Shown piece by piece: positions 1-15,200 of a stretch of 64,000 nucleotides of DNA. This DNA is from Phallusia mammillata (Eukaryota; Chordata; Ascidiacea; Phlebobranchia; Ascidiidae). Position numbers and translations under genes: made by a program. Under the pieces are notes generated by a model. The model ran no database searches, had not been told where the DNA came from, and worked only from the letters and a program-made list of their open reading frames with translations. Where the stretch lies: NCBI GenBank assembly GCA_003260075.1, contig QLIY01000543.1, positions 45,543 to 109,542 on the forward strand, in the 5' to 3' direction. Positions within the stretch are counted from its first letter, which is position 1, and each line of letters starts with the position of its first letter.

Positions 1-293
1 GTAACATGAAATATGGGCAAATTTTAGTTTTACAAATCGTGTCGTTTTTAACTGCCCCCCCCCCCTTCTCTACATTCCACCTCATCCATTGTCATCAAAG
101 ATCTTGTGATTGAAGTTCTCAAAAAGGACATAGCTGACCGAAATGGAGATGATCTTGGTAAGAGTAATATACTGGTTGTATATTTTTTGAATTTTATGTT
201 ATATTGTTTTAACAAGCTAAGCTGATTTTTTCACTACCCTTTAACATGAAATAGGGGTAAATTTTCATTTTACAAGCAGGTCATTTTTTAACT
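1..293 (+). repeat. Allelic-type duplication across a C11 run
   Basis: Bases 1-52 repeat 242-293 (both with aacatgaaata and tttttaactg) with scattered differences. The left copy ends at the C11 run 55-65, after which the first RAPGEF exon of the window follows. The copy of later intron sequence in front of the exon is out of order, as expected from an assembly join. Confidence 0.75.
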
Positions 294-3200
294 GTTATGG
301 GTTTCCAACGTCTGTTTAATTGCTCATGCAAACTTCGCTGTGTCAGAAAAGCGCAATTGAAAACAATTCATTGTTCATGTTTAGAAATTCTGCTGGAATT
401 TACCAAGAGCCTGCGTGCGTTTTCAAACATGACCGAGCCTATCAGAAGAGCTCTTTGCAAAGTCATGGTTTTTGCATGGGTAGAAAAAGCTGGCACAGTT
501 GTTCTTAAGGATGATGAACTGGTAAGTAAACATTTGAGAGTTGACACAATATAAAGCTATTTTAGTGATTTTACTTGTCAGATGAATGATCAAAATTTAT
601 AAATGAAAAAATAATTGTGATGTTATTGTAAAGTGCAATGCCTGTGCTTTTAAAGTACATAATTTGTTTCAAATTGTACTGTAAGCATAGAATTAAAGTT
701 TGAGTATGTTGACCTTTTTTGCAACATATAAACCCTTTTTGTGCATGTAAGCAATTTTGGTTTTCCTGTGCTGCTATATCTAATCTGCACCACTTGATCT
801 GCAGCTTGATTCGTGGTCTGTGATAATCAACGGGCAAGTTCAGGTGAAAACAAAAGATGGAAGTAGCGATACAGAGCTGGTTATGGGTGACAGCTTCGGG
901 GTTGAAGCCACCTTGCAGTCACAAAACCACAAAGGTGTCATGTACACATGCTGCGACGACTGTCAGGTAATGATACTTCATGACAACCCAAAACACACTT
1001 GCAAAACTGGTTGAGATAACTGCATACACATATTAGATGCTGTACTTTTTTATTTTTGTACTGATGCAAAATTAAAAGGTTTAAAAAAATGTGGTGTATT
1101 TTTCATTTTAAGACTTTGTTTAAATTGCTGTATGTTCCTGTTTTCTAGTTACAAAAATTAGCATCAGACATATATAACTGCCTATGAGGTGCTGTATTAT
1201 TTTTCAATTTTTTTTACTGATTTTGTGCAAAAATAACTGCAAGGAATCAAAACAATGAAAAAGAATTGAACTACATACAACCTAAGCTGTATGTAATGAA
1301 GACATGTTATGCTGTCTCATGCTCGCTCTAAAAAGTAAACAAACCAGGCTACTGTTTGTATACATGGTGTTCAATTTCACAGAAACGCTGATTTACTGTT
1401 TTGTCTTGATTATATTGTTTTGAAATACAGAGCCTGTCTGGATAACACTTGCCAAACTAAAATACTTCGCTGCTTATTAATTGTTACAAATTTAACTGGA
1501 AATATAATTACAATTTGAATTTTTTATTTTTTTTTGGTAAGCTCCTTTGCGTTTCTAAAACAACTGAATTCAAAAATTGCTTTTTCTTAGTTCCTTTGCA
1601 TTGCACAACAAGAATATTACGACGTTCTTCACCAAGGACAAGAAAACATTCAAAATATCACAGATGAGAGTGGCCAGATTGTAATGGTGAAGGAAAAACG
1701 AGAATTTGATGGCGGTGCCAAAAAAGGCAATATTGTCATTCGAGTAAGTGTCTATATTCATCACATGAGCAATTTCTCATCATCCATTGTTTAATTTCAG
1801 CATTGAGTCACTTTTTTGATTAGGGTATTGTTTTGGTTCATCATTAAGTAATGTCTATACCAGTGTTTCTGATCTTCAAGTTTCTATATTCTGTAAACAT
1901 TGTTTAATACGGACCCCTTGGGACCAAGAAATTGTCTGGATTAGGCCAAGATCCTGATTAACCGAAATCAATTAGTTAAAGTTGTACCACATTAGAAGTC
2001 ATTTATACCTCGAGTTTTGTGCAAATTATGCAAAGATCCGGTTTAACTAAGGTTTACTATACATTCTAAGCCTTGCCTCTTTTTGGCAACATGCTTTTTA
2101 GGTTAAACTTTAAATTTTTTGTTTAAGATGAGTTAGTTGAACCTATTGATTTACTTCTATCCTGAGATAACATTCTTTCTTTCTTTTAACTTTAAGGAGA
2201 CCAGAAAGACAGCTACATTGTATTACAGTGATTCAAAAGAACTTGAGTTAAAACAGTATTGTTGAATAAAAGCAATGTTGTTTTCTTTATCAGGGCAATG
2301 CTGATAGCCTGCTACATCATTTATTGGAGGACAACACGATAGATGCAACATACACTGATGACTTTTTACTCACATATAGAGCTTTTGGAAATGAACCACG
2401 AAAAATTTGCAGCAAACTTTTAGAATGGTTCGATAACACCATGTTTCGTGATAAGGTAAACCAAGTTTTAAATTTTTATTATTGCTATACTGATCAGTTT
2501 GCTTGTTAAAATTGTTCCAATTTGATGCACTTCATGTGGCTATTTTACTATTTGGAAAAACAATTCTGATTTTAAGAACTCTGGTAGCTGTTTTTGGTAT
2601 AAAAGTTTTTAAATTGTCTTGTTAATTTTTTTGTTTTTCTACGGTTAGTTTGTCTAAACATATTAGCACATTGTAAGTGTTTTTAAATTGTCTGATGAGT
2701 TTTATGGTTTTCTACATTTAGTTAACCTAAGCATATAGGCAAATGGTAAACACTATGCTTTTGAAATTATAATATGAACACTAGGCCCTTTTAGGTATCC
2801 AACTATTCCCATGTGTTTACTTGATGCAACCAATCACCTCATGACACGTGTATAGTGATATCAGATTTCTGACCCAACCACTTTCCATTGTAAATCATGT
2901 AAACATAATAAGAATCTGTGTAGTGAACGGAAATAGTGACAGTATAGCACCGTAAGATGAACTTATGACATTTCTACCTGTCACTGTTGGATTAGTAACA
3001 CCTTTAAATGACCTAATGTGTACATTTTCCTGCAGTGAACTTTTGACTTTTTCTGTATTGCAGTGACCAAAAACATTCCTGTTAATGTTATTTTTTGAAC
3101 TCTACCAATATGATTTTGAATATCTTTGTAACCTGGTTTTTAACCTGAAGTTAACGTTGGTGGGAGGGCTTAGATTTGGTTAAAAAGGTCTTCAAATCAT

Positions 3201-6200
3201 GTTGGTATATTTTCAAAAATAGTTTTTTTGAAGGATATTATATTGATTTTTTTCTGATTTATCCTTTTTCAAGAACATCAACTGAAAGCTACTGAAACAA
3301 CTCTAGGTTGGTTGTATCACATTTTTCAATTTTATGTGAAAACTTTCAGGTTATCAGAGTCATATTACTATGGGTGAACAATCATTTCAACGACTTCGAA
3401 TGCGATTGGCGAATGATGGCCCTGCTCGAAAAGTTTGAAGGCAAACTGCATCAGCATCAATTACAAGGCGAAATGATGCTCTTCAACATCGCATGCAACG
3501 CCAAAGCAAAACCAAGAACAGTCTCCATAGTAAGTTCTTGTTTCAGTTGTGTTTCTGTCTCCTAGTAATCCCCGCCAATCCTCTACTGTTTCCTGTTATT
3601 GGAGGTCAACAATCTGCTTCGTGTTAATCTTCAAGTTTACTTCCTGGAGAGCGGGAAATGGTTGTTGCGTTTTCTCTTTACTCACAATGTTGTATCGATG
3701 GTTTTGTTGCAGATTCAATTGAAAATTTGACTTTGAGGAAATGCACAAATTTCCTCTTAAACTTTAACACAAATTTTTATTTGCAAGTTTTATCTAGATT
3801 TTAGGGTCTTTATTGCAATCCTGAAGATGAAATGTGTTTTTTCCCTTTCTATATTATGTTTTTACTAAATTTTATAAAGCGGACATATTTTAACCTGTTT
3901 TTGACTGTTGGAATGTGTGCACTGTACCAAAATTCTGCATTTTTTGAAACAAAGTATGCATGTTTTTTTTTTAGACAAGACAGTCAAACGAAGTTGATCT
4001 TGGCTTTGAAATTATCGGTGGAAGCGAAAACAATTTTCCCATTTACATCGATAAGGTCAAGGAAGGCTCCTCTGCTGAAGAAAAAGGTGTCAAAAGAGGT
4101 ACAGAAAATATCACTTTTGAGTACCTTTTCCTATTATTTCTACAAAACAGACAAGCCAATGTATTTGTAAAAAATAGCAATACGACAATTCTTATGTCAT
4201 TTGTGAATGATTTTACATATGATGTCTTGTCTGTTTCTTGTCAAAATATTTTAAACGATAAATTCTTTATATTTTTTTCTAAAACCTATTCTGTTGTTTG
4301 TGTGTTTGTCATTTTTTATTATTGTTTGTATTTTGGTTGAGATTGTAATTTATAACCTCAGTTGGAAAGTATTTTCAACTTTGTTGTTTTTGTGTGCAGG
4401 TGACCTTCTCATGGAAGTAAACGGACAAAACTTCGAGAAATTGAGCAAAGAAAAAGCGCATGTGATATTAAACAAAAACACAGAGCTCAACATGACATTA
4501 AAAACAAGCCTTTTCCGTAAGTTTGCAAACATTTTTCACTTTCACGCCACAGTATAAAACAAGGTGTATTTCTTATAAGAGGTTACACTTAACCTTTACA
4601 ATGAAAAATAAGATTTAAAAAGATGATTTTTTTCAATATTTTTGTTGTTAATTTGCTGACAAAAAGATGACTGTGGGAGGATCAACTTTGGATAACTAAC
4701 TGACATGTCAGTAAATTTTAATATGTTTCAAGTACTCTTTCCTGAATGTTTTCTCGTTATACAGAAAAAATGGACAAAAATATATGTGTGTAGGTCAAGG
4801 ATGTGTATGATCAGTCAATTGGACATAAAATATATATAATGGAATATATAGGAAAACCACCTTTCAAGTTGTATAAAGATTTAACACTATTACAATTTTT
4901 GATGTACAGCTTTTAAACAAATGGTTGAAGAACTCAGTAACCCCCATAAGAAGAAAAAGGGCAAAGGAGATGACAAAATGCCACACGCGCCAGGCAATCG
5001 TGCTGGCAGGATGTCATTAACGATGCTGCCAAATGACGGGTCTGACACCTTTGACACAAAACATCGCAAAGGTGAAGTTCTATAACTTGTCAAAAAGTAT
5101 TATTCTGTTCACGACTTTGTAAAACCAACAACTATAGGCTTAAATTGTATGTTCTACTACCCTTATTTGGCACATACTGCACACACCTTTTATGTTTTAA
5201 ACTACAGTAAGCGCCGGTTAATTTGGAACTTTATGTGATTTAGACAGAACCTGAGGTGCAAATGATTTGTAATGTGGTAAGACTGGAACCACAATTTTTT
5301 TGGTCCACATGGCTTTGGATTAACCAAGGTTTACTGTATTTTTTGACCTATATTTAAGGTCAACAATGAATTTAGCAATTTATAATTCTTTGTAGCATCT
5401 GTCCCAGGAACTAAGACTCGCAAATTGAGTTTGCTTAACAAGATATCAAGTTTCCCTAACTATCTCAATGTATTCATGTCGTAAGTTGCAGTTATGGCGA
5501 AGTAGTTTCAGTTAATTTGCTTGGTTTTGAATAGTGTGGAGGGATTTTTGATAGAGGTGATGGTAGTTTATTGAGTAGCTACAATGCCTATATTGTACTT
5601 CCTATTGCAATGTTTGTGGTTAGATTCTAAATATAGTGCATTGTGCTTCAAAGGTTGTGGCTTACTGATGTGATACCCTTTGTGGTATAAATTGACCTAT
5701 CAGGAAATCTTAAAAAAACACAGCGGGTTGCCAAACTGACAAACGCATTGTTGTATCAGGCAATCCCTTGATTCACATTATTTAGTTCTCACATTTTTTT
5801 CTGAAAATAGTCCTTGCAAGTTATTACATCAAATGTTAACTAGTTTTATAATGCCAAAATAACAACATTTCTCTATCGAGCTACATCTTTAAACCAAAAG
5901 AAATGTGTATGTTGTATGAAACAGTGTAAAAAATTTCAAAAAAAGAAATTACTAAATAACTGGCTAAAATACAAAGATATATATCTAAAACACCACTTTT
6001 GAACACACGTAGGTGGTTCTCTGAGCGAGAAAACCAAACGGTTTATCTCCAAGTTTAATGTACTTCCCAAGATGTTGAGTACTGAGTAAGTTAAAAAACA
6101 CTTTGTCACATTGTGTGTGTGTGTTAACTTTTTGTCACTGTTGTTTGTCACTGTCCGCTTGTAATGTAGTTGTAGCTAATATGCTAACAATTTTTGAACG

Positions 6201-9200
6201 TAGTGTAGTTGCTTTTGAAGGATGTTTCAGATGTCCATGCACACTTCCTAATTCCTGCCGCTATTGCCATTTAATGCTGGTATATTAATCATATTGTGCT
6301 TGTATTGTATGCAAATAGGCTACTGTTTGTGTTAAATGGCAAAACAAAATGATATTTGAAAATAGCAAGCATCAACTTGATTGCGATTTTTAGGTGGAAC
6401 CTTGGGTCGTGCCAAGGGTAAACTTAAGAAAATGTTTCGGAAAGACAATAACTTTTCCGACTATATGGCCAGACAGTAAGTCTCCGTTAAATAACCAAGA
6501 TTGCAGCAATTGGGTTTCTAATTTGCTGCCATTATTTTCATTTTTGTTGGAAAAAAGACTTTTAGTTGCCAAGCAGCAGTACTTTTGTTCTTTCATTTTA
6601 TTTTGGTTGCAGATTGTCTGTGATTTATTTTTGCTCTATAATGCAAACTGAAAGATTTTAAAAATTGGGTGTCCCACAAAACGTTATACCAAGCATACAC
6701 AAATTGACATAAAAAAACATACATAAGGGGGAATGATAGAGTGGTTACAGTTTACAAGTCAACACCTTTTATGGCGAGACAACTAAGATCAATGTAATTT
6801 TTTCACTTTTTATTACATTTCCTTCACCTGGTCAGTCATTCAAATGCATAATGTACATCTTAGAATGCATTAAACACATTTTGTCAAGATTCACAGTAAA
6901 ATTTTCACCATTTTTCACAAAGTAATTGCATTTCAATAATTTGCATTTCCATCAACTGTCGCCTTGGTGGTTTGTTTGCCATATTCCCATTTGCAGCATG
7001 AAGCTTGAATAGTGTAATTTAGTGCATGCTTAGATGCCAGATACATGATACTTTTATTTACTGCATGCAATTTTGTAGCGAAATTTTGTTGCATTATTTG
7101 GTGTGTTTTAAACATTGGTGTTGCACTTGTTAAAAACTTTATCTTATGTCATTAAAGGTAAAACTGTATTTAATTCTGAAAAAAGTCAAGAATAACATGT
7201 TTTGAAATGCTGTGTTAAAATATTCTAACATTTAAGCAGAAAAAAAGTAATTGCAATTAAACTTGGTTTATCTACAATGGTGATGTTTTGCATTGTTACA
7301 TGAAAAAGCATATTTGAAGTCCAAATTGGCATCTGTAGCAATGCAAACTTGCTATTGTAGTCTTCTGCCGTGTTATTAACTGCATTACTACTGGTGATTG
7401 AATCTAACCATATGCATGTTGTTTTTTCCCACACAAACATTTTCATTTCACAAAAAAAATTCACCAACTACACGAACATTCGCATGCACACATATGCCTG
7501 TTTCCTTCTATCACCCACCCAACATAAAACATTACGAAAACCTCTCCCATTTTGTCTTGTTCCAAAAACCTTGCGAAACTCCAAAATTAAAATCTACTCT
7601 TACTACACTATGAACAACACACGTACGCCTACACACGGACACCTACACAAACACAGTGGGGTCGAACAGGTTTCAGTGGACGATTCGATGCTAGGACCTC
7701 AGTCCAGACCTCGTTATATGTCGGGTTCGGCTACAATCGACGGACCCCGTTCGTTCTTCCATTCCTCAACAGTTAGCTTAAGCAACCCTGACTTGCTTGA
7801 TCCAGCCGCTTACGAAATGGGTGCTTTGTCAGGTAAATGTAGGCAGGTTGGTCTTCTGGTGGACGCCGAACACGGTTTTAAACGCTCTGGATTTTAGGGA
7901 AAATGGATTATTGTTCTTTGTCTGTTGCTTAATAGGTGGTAGGTAAATTATGACGTAATCGATACAAACGGACAAAGGAGATTTTGTACGCCTTATGGCA
8001 ATTGGATATGACAACACTTCTGGGAAATAGTGTTGTTTTGGGATTTTAACATTCCATGAAATGTTGCACACCTCACGCCACGTTATTGTATATTTTAGCT
8101 GGTATAGATTTCTATCAGAGATGGGTTTTTTAACTAAAATGCCTCGTCAGTCGGTCATATGAAAACGTTTTTTTGGTGATACCATCTCCTTACATTCAGT
8201 TTTTATGTGTAGAAGTTCCAGAGGATGTAATCAAGGTATACAGAGCCGACCAAACTCATCGCTTTGTGTGTGTAAACCGCGATACAACGGCCGGAGACGC
8301 AGTTGTGCATGCGTGCAAAGAATATGGGATTATAGACGACGTTGAAAATTACGCTCTGTACAAGGTAAGGTCATGGCCTGCTGCAATAAATCCATGTGCT
8401 ATTTTGAACATTTTCCGTTATTGATAACCTATTAAAATACATGTGTTTCAATTAGGGGGAATCTACAACCCAAAGGCTAAACCGTTTCGGTTTCAATATA
8501 ACCGACAATGCGGTTTTCCTGTGGGATTTTTTTACAATAAATTACACGGCTTAGCAAATACTGTCTCAAATCACGCTTGACATAAGCTTCGATAGAAGTG
8601 CTTTACATACAAAGGAAGTCCAATTTAACACTGGCTACAGACCACTAAGCGTTGCCATGTTTTCATTCTGCATGGTCTTGGGTTATGTATTCTGTCTGCA
8701 GACAAATCTAAGATTATCAAAGACGGTGGCTAATATGGGACCCATTATAAATTAAGTGCAGGAAATATATTAAGGTTTTGTTTAAAGTGTACATACAATG
8801 GCAAAATGTGCTAAGCCACCCTTCTAGTTTAGAAATATACTATTATCTACTACTATGTGGGTGCAAAACTTTTTGTTGCTACTGAACCGTATGTTTTAAG
8901 CAACTTGTGGTCCTTTTTTTTCACGCTACAAACAAAACCATGTACTGTGGATTATCTACTAGTAATTTGTGTTTTCCCCCCCCCCTATTATCTACTACTA
9001 TGTGGGTGCAAAACTTTTTGTTGCTACTGAACCTAAGTATGTATTAAGCAACTTGTGGTCCTTTTTTTTCACACTACAAACAAAACCATGTAATGTGGAT
9101 TATCTACTAGTAATTTGTGTTTCCTCTTATTTTTAGGTTTCAGTTCAGGGCGAAAAATTTGTGAAACAATCAAAGCTTCCTGACCCTCTGGCAAAGTTAG

Positions 9201-12200
9201 CCAATATTCCGCTGGGTTCCAGGTAAACATGAAAACCTTAATTTTCTATTCCAATCGAAAAAATCGTTATTGTTTGGCAATAAATAAACCCGTGGTTCTA
9301 ATCCTTGGCTTGAGCGTTTCAAAAACACCAAATTTTCGAAGCCCCCCCCCCGACAAGGGAGGATTACAAAATGTTTCAACAAACTCAACCCACAAACTTT
9401 ATTGAAGATCTTTTCCATCTCGATGCAGAGTTGACTCAGTTCAAAGATTTTCCCCCCCCCCGAGTTTTTCAAACCACAGGTATTACCTCAAAAACACGAT
9501 GAACAGCGAGCAGTTGCTTCCTGACGAGAATATTCCAGAACTTTTAAAAGAAGCCAACTTCTCTTTCCTTGATCTCAACTGTTTCGAGGTACGTTCACGC
9601 ATGTAAAAAATATATTTGTCAATCTTATCTTTTTATGTTTTCTAACTTCCGTTTGATGCCTTATCCTTACAAAGACCTGGTTTCGTATTATCAGGGTGGT
9701 AACCATCCACTTACATATATTACGTTACCGCAAATGTAAGGTGACTGAAAAGACTTTAGTGTCTGTGTTAGTCAGATAGTAAAGTGAAGGTTTATGCCTT
9801 TGGCAAAATAGAAGGGGGAAATAGGGAATCATAGATTTAGGCATATATTGCATCGTTAAAATCAGAAATTCCAGACTTGCACAACTATAAAAGTAATATT
9901 TTTGTAAGTTTTCTGAGTTTAGCGTGTTAAAAAATGGAAACTTCTTTAATATCACCCAGGTGGTTAAATGAAAGAACAGGTTTTAAAACCTATGCCGCAA
10001 GTACGCTTACTTTATCATCTGCAAACGTAAGTTTAATACACGGTTGCCCCCCCCCCAATGCACATGCCATCAGGGTGTTCAAAGTTTAAAGAAGTTATAA
10101 TGCAATCGTGTATTTGATTTCAAAATGCGTGATCGTGTTTTACATGAGTTTTCCAAACCACAGGTATTACCTCAAAAACACGATGAACAGCGAACAGTTG
10201 CTTCCCGACGAGAATATTCCAGAACTTTTAAAGGAAGCCAACTTCTCTTTTCTTGATCTCAACTGTTTCGAGGTACGTTCACGCTTGTAAAAATATCCTT
10301 TGCCATATTTTTTTTTCAAAGTCCTATTTTCCGCAATTTTAGGTGGGTAAATTATACTTACATTGCATTACTGCAAAGCCAGTTGACAAAAGAGGCTTTG
10401 ATATCTGTGTTAGTCACATAGTACATCAATGGCACACATTGTATTGTTATAATCGGAAATTTTAAAGTAAATCATTTTGTAGGTGTCTGTTTTTAGCATG
10501 GTAAAGAAACTTAAAACGCTGAACAGTTATGTTATTAATTTCTTCCTAGGGGTAAATAAAAGAGAAGTTAAAACCTATGCTTCAAGTACACTATACTTTA
10601 TCAATTGGCAACATAAGTTTAAAAGCGATTTTGGTTTTAGGTCGCACTTCACCTGACAAGGGAGGATTACAAAATGTTTCAACAAACTCAACCCACAAAC
10701 TTCATTGAAGATCTTTTCCATCTTGATGCAGAGTTGACTCAGTTCAAGGATTTCGAAGGTTTGTTTCCAATATCATAATGTTACTCTGCCAATTTGGTTT
10801 TCAAAATCCGTGAACAGTAGTCAGTTTCTAGTTACCAAATAGATGTATTTATACGTCGGCTTGCACGAGATTGTTAAATTTATGAAACAGATCGGTTGCA
10901 ACAAAGAAAAAATGGAAATTGCTGCACCAACAAAACCGTTCCTATACGAATGCTTTTAATGTTGTTCAAGAAAATCATACTTTTATTGTATTTTTGAAGC
11001 CAAAACTCTTTTTGCAATGTTTTCATATTTTAATAACGTTGCCCGCTCTCTCAGGCTAAATACAGTGACATTTTGTAAACGTTAAACATTATGTCAATAA
11101 CCAACTATCAGACATAATGTCCTACATTGTGAAATGTATTTAGGTTTTCAATTTGCGATTTGTTATCAATGTGTTAACTTAACTAATCGCTGTGAAATGT
11201 TTGCATTCAACCTTTTGCCTATCCAGCAGTGAGCCCGTTTCTCTTTACAACCTAATCCTGCATATTCACTTCACTCTCTTATCACAACACGTCTAGTACC
11301 GACTCCTTACATTTTTACCCGGTCGTGTCTAGACCGTATTTATTTCGTACACACACCGGTTACACGCAGGGTCATTGAACTAAGAATAGGTTGTTTTTTC
11401 GTGTTTTTAGCCGTTGTAGCTGTAGGATTAACTCTAAGGGGTGCACGAAATTATTGTTTGCTGTAAACGTTGCTGTGTTGTGACTTTTTCTATCTTGAGT
11501 GACAGCGCCCTTTTTAAGAATAATCCGTTTAAAAGTGTCACGCCTTTATGTACCCAGTCTAGCAAGTTCTACCCCAAGGGGCCTGTTTTGTTCAAAAAGT
11601 TTTGCTCTTCAAACTTATCGTATTACTTGAAATAAGTGACCGATGCCGTAAGTTTGAGACATTCTTAAAATTGAAATCATTTTTTATAACATCCCAATGC
11701 AAAAAATTAAATTACTTTTTATCTATAATAAACAAAAATAGAATACCTTTTTTGCATCACGTATATTTTCATTGTTTCAAACAAGTTTCTTTCAAAAAAT
11801 GTAAAACCGGTCTTTACACGCAATATACAGCAATTCTAATATATAACCAAAGGTATCAGAGAGGGATTTATTTAGGAAGCCCTGTATTGCTTGGGCGAGA
11901 TTTTTGTAAACTTGACTTTCAACACAAGCAGCTGTGGGTCAAATGACTAGCTACGTCCTGGGTATTGCAGCGTATAATATTGCCTTTAAACCATGTGTGG
12001 TCTGCGGTTTCAGTTGAAAAAAAATGCCCTTTAATATTTTACCAACACTGACTGACTCAATGTCAGCTTTAGGGATTTGATCCAGCTGTTGTGTCATCAG
12101 CCGTTTTTTTTGTTTTTAGAACTCGTGAATCGCGAACTGTTCTGGGTTGTGACAACGATATGCAAAGAACCGAACCTGATTCAACGTTCCAAGATTATCA

Positions 12201-15200
12201 AACATTTCATCAAGATTGCACAACATTGCAAAATCATCAAAAACCTCAATTCAACTTTCGCACTTGTCAGGTATAGTAATCGTAATTAGTTATTTTTCCT
12301 AACACATAAACCAATGGCAGTATTATGTTCAATGTATGACAATGTACATGGCTTAAATCCGTTTTGTTTGCCTATTCTTTTTTGCTTTTGGTAAATCCAG
12401 TTGTATAAAAAACTTCATTGTTATCTATTGCTGTTTATGGCCGTAAACGATCATAACTATTTTATCATAATTATGGCTTTTAACTTCCAAGTAGTTTGTT
12501 TAGCTAAAAGCAGTGTGTTAGTGTGTTGATGTATAAGGTAGTTTATGCATTTTCTCCTATGAACAAGAAATCCACAATTGGTCATGGTAACAAGTATAAC
12601 ACATACCGCCGACTTTAAGGAATGTGATACACGTACTGTTTCCATTTTTTCTGCTAGGGATAGAACCAAATCTGTATAGCAAATTATTCAGCATGCCGTT
12701 TTTAAGGCTTGGTTCCCGACCATAATCTGGCTAGTAAAATTTTATGCTCATAACATGCTGCCCAGTTGTAAAACAGCGATTTCTGCAGCCTATTTAATCA
12801 TATTATGCAACAAATTCTCATCACGATATGTTCCACTGCTTAGCCATGACCCACAGTCAGGAAACCACTGCGCTATACAAACTTAGATACCGTTTCTAAA
12901 TTCCAAAATTGGAAACATTCCGGTTTCCATATTATACGGCCACTAAAGAGATACTACCTGACAAAACAGTGTTTGTACATCTATCACCGATTTCCATTTA
13001 TGGCCTAGCTCCAAAACCATTGCGTTCAATTCCCAAGTAACACATTTTTCTCATCATTGCGCAGTGGTCTTGGTTATCGGGCCGTTTCCCGAATGAAACA
13101 GACTTGGGAGAAGGTTCCAGCAAAAAGCACGCGCCTCTTTGAGGAACTACAGGCTCTGATGGACCCTTCGCGTAACATGTCTAAATACAGAACCCTGCTT
13201 AACGATTACATTTCTCAACCACCAGTTATTCCATACATCCCTGTGGTCAAGAAAGATCTGTATTTTTTACATCTGGGTAAGTTTTGCGGTTTTGTATCGA
13301 GTGCCCACCAAACCGTTCATCAATAACACATTTGATGAAGTGGTAATGCAAACAAAATCTGACTTAACTTGACTTTGACTTTTAAATTTGTTGTTTTCTT
13401 TGCTGGAGCTCTGTTTATTGGTGTTTCTTACCTAAATGTGCTTAAAAAAACATAAAAGGAAAACATGCAAGTAATGCTTTTTTACAACAATTTAAGCAAA
13501 ACAGGCGTTTTAAAAACAAAAACAACTGTGCCTAATTTAATACGCTACGAAGGTGATTGTATAATTTACTGCTTCTAATATTATCTGGTTCATGTCGTTC
13601 TGCTACAAACGAAAAACAGGCGGTTATTGTAACAATCGTACAAGACCAGATTCTTTTTTTCGTGCACAATCATAAATATCAGCAGTGCGCTCTAATACCT
13701 TTCAGGTGCTGTATCTTGAATTGTGACTTGTCGACGATTGACTTTGTTTCCATAAGCCTTTTTAGATGATGTTCAAGTAGGCTATAATGTTAACATTTTT
13801 CAGGCAACGATACGATTGTTGACGGTTTGATCAACTTCGAAAAAATGCGGATGATTGGTAAAGAAATCCGCAACATCTGTCGTCTCTGTGTGGCCGATAG
13901 CTCGCAAATTATTCCAAGCGCTGCAGTGTAAGTTGCCATTGGAAACCAAAAACAATCGCTGCATTACGTATCACTACCATGTGACCAGTTTGAATGCTTT
14001 TTTGTAAAAACTTGGTTCATACACAAGGAAGTATGCCGTGTTTAGCACAGCTTGTTTCAAATGTAAAGTAGTTTTATGTCTATCCTTTGGCACATATTGT
14101 ACTTGGTATTGTAATTTTACACACTTGACTACTTTTTATAGCAAGTTAATTTGGTTTGAAATAATTTTGGAAATGACATATGGAGTTAAAATGACGTTTT
14201 TTGTTTGCTGTGTTAAGCGAAAAAAGTTGTGTGGCCTAATTCAAAAAACGAATTTAAATTAATGCTTTTTTGTCTAATCCTAACAACTTACGAAAAAAGT
14301 TAAATTTTACTGAAATTTACTTGAAATAACAATCAAACATTTAAGCATTTTTTACTGTAACCATGTATTTGTTTCTCAAAAGTCCCTAAATACTTAAAAT
14401 GCTCCCATATATGAAGTGTAGCCAAGTTAGATTTGTTACCACAAAACGGATAAATTTATCCAAAAACTGACGTTTTATGCATTTAATTTGACACCAGGAC
14501 CCACCAAAAGGAGTTAGACAAGGGTACGTCATCAATGTACATGACCTTGACCCGGCGAGGTCGGAGGTCATCGTTTAACAACGCGAAACGTATGTACGAA
14601 GATCAGATGAACGTTCGACGTGTAAAGCAATATATGCAACAAATGGAAATTATTAACGACGAAGACAAACTGATGGAAATGTCGAAAGCCGTCGAACCAC
14701 CGCTCAGTAAGTTTTTAAAACGTACAAGTAAACCTCGGTTAATCCGGACCAATTTGGACCAACAAATTTGTCCGGATTGGAGATCTGGATTAACCGGCAA
14801 GTTTTGTCCGAATTAGGCGAAGACCCGGTTTTACCGAGGTTTACTTTCGTACAAATAGTATTTCAGTTAATATTTCAGCCTATTTACGTTCCACCTTTCA
14901 ATGCAGTAACCATTTTTTTTCACAAACACGTGAGGTGAAATAATTTCGAAGCCAAAATGAAGTACGTTGATTTTTTTCAACTTGTGAAGTTTGCTTTTGA
15001 CAGTATTCGTGTGTTAGGATTTAATTTTCGAGACAGTAAAATCCCCAAAGCAGTCTCGTTTTATTAAAACCCCACCCAAGGGGAATTAGTATTACAGCGA
15101 CGAAAATAGATCAAAGTCGTACAATTTGATTTATTAATCAGATTTAAACAATTTCCGTTTGGAAACAAGGCATTCGTAAATAAAAGCATGGTGTGAATGA

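Noticed and set aside
2000-2060. A third pogo-like MITE near 1895-2060.
   Set aside because: Only the right end (aactaaggtttacta) is clear and the left end is too decayed to place. Mentioned under the 5205 element and not called separately.
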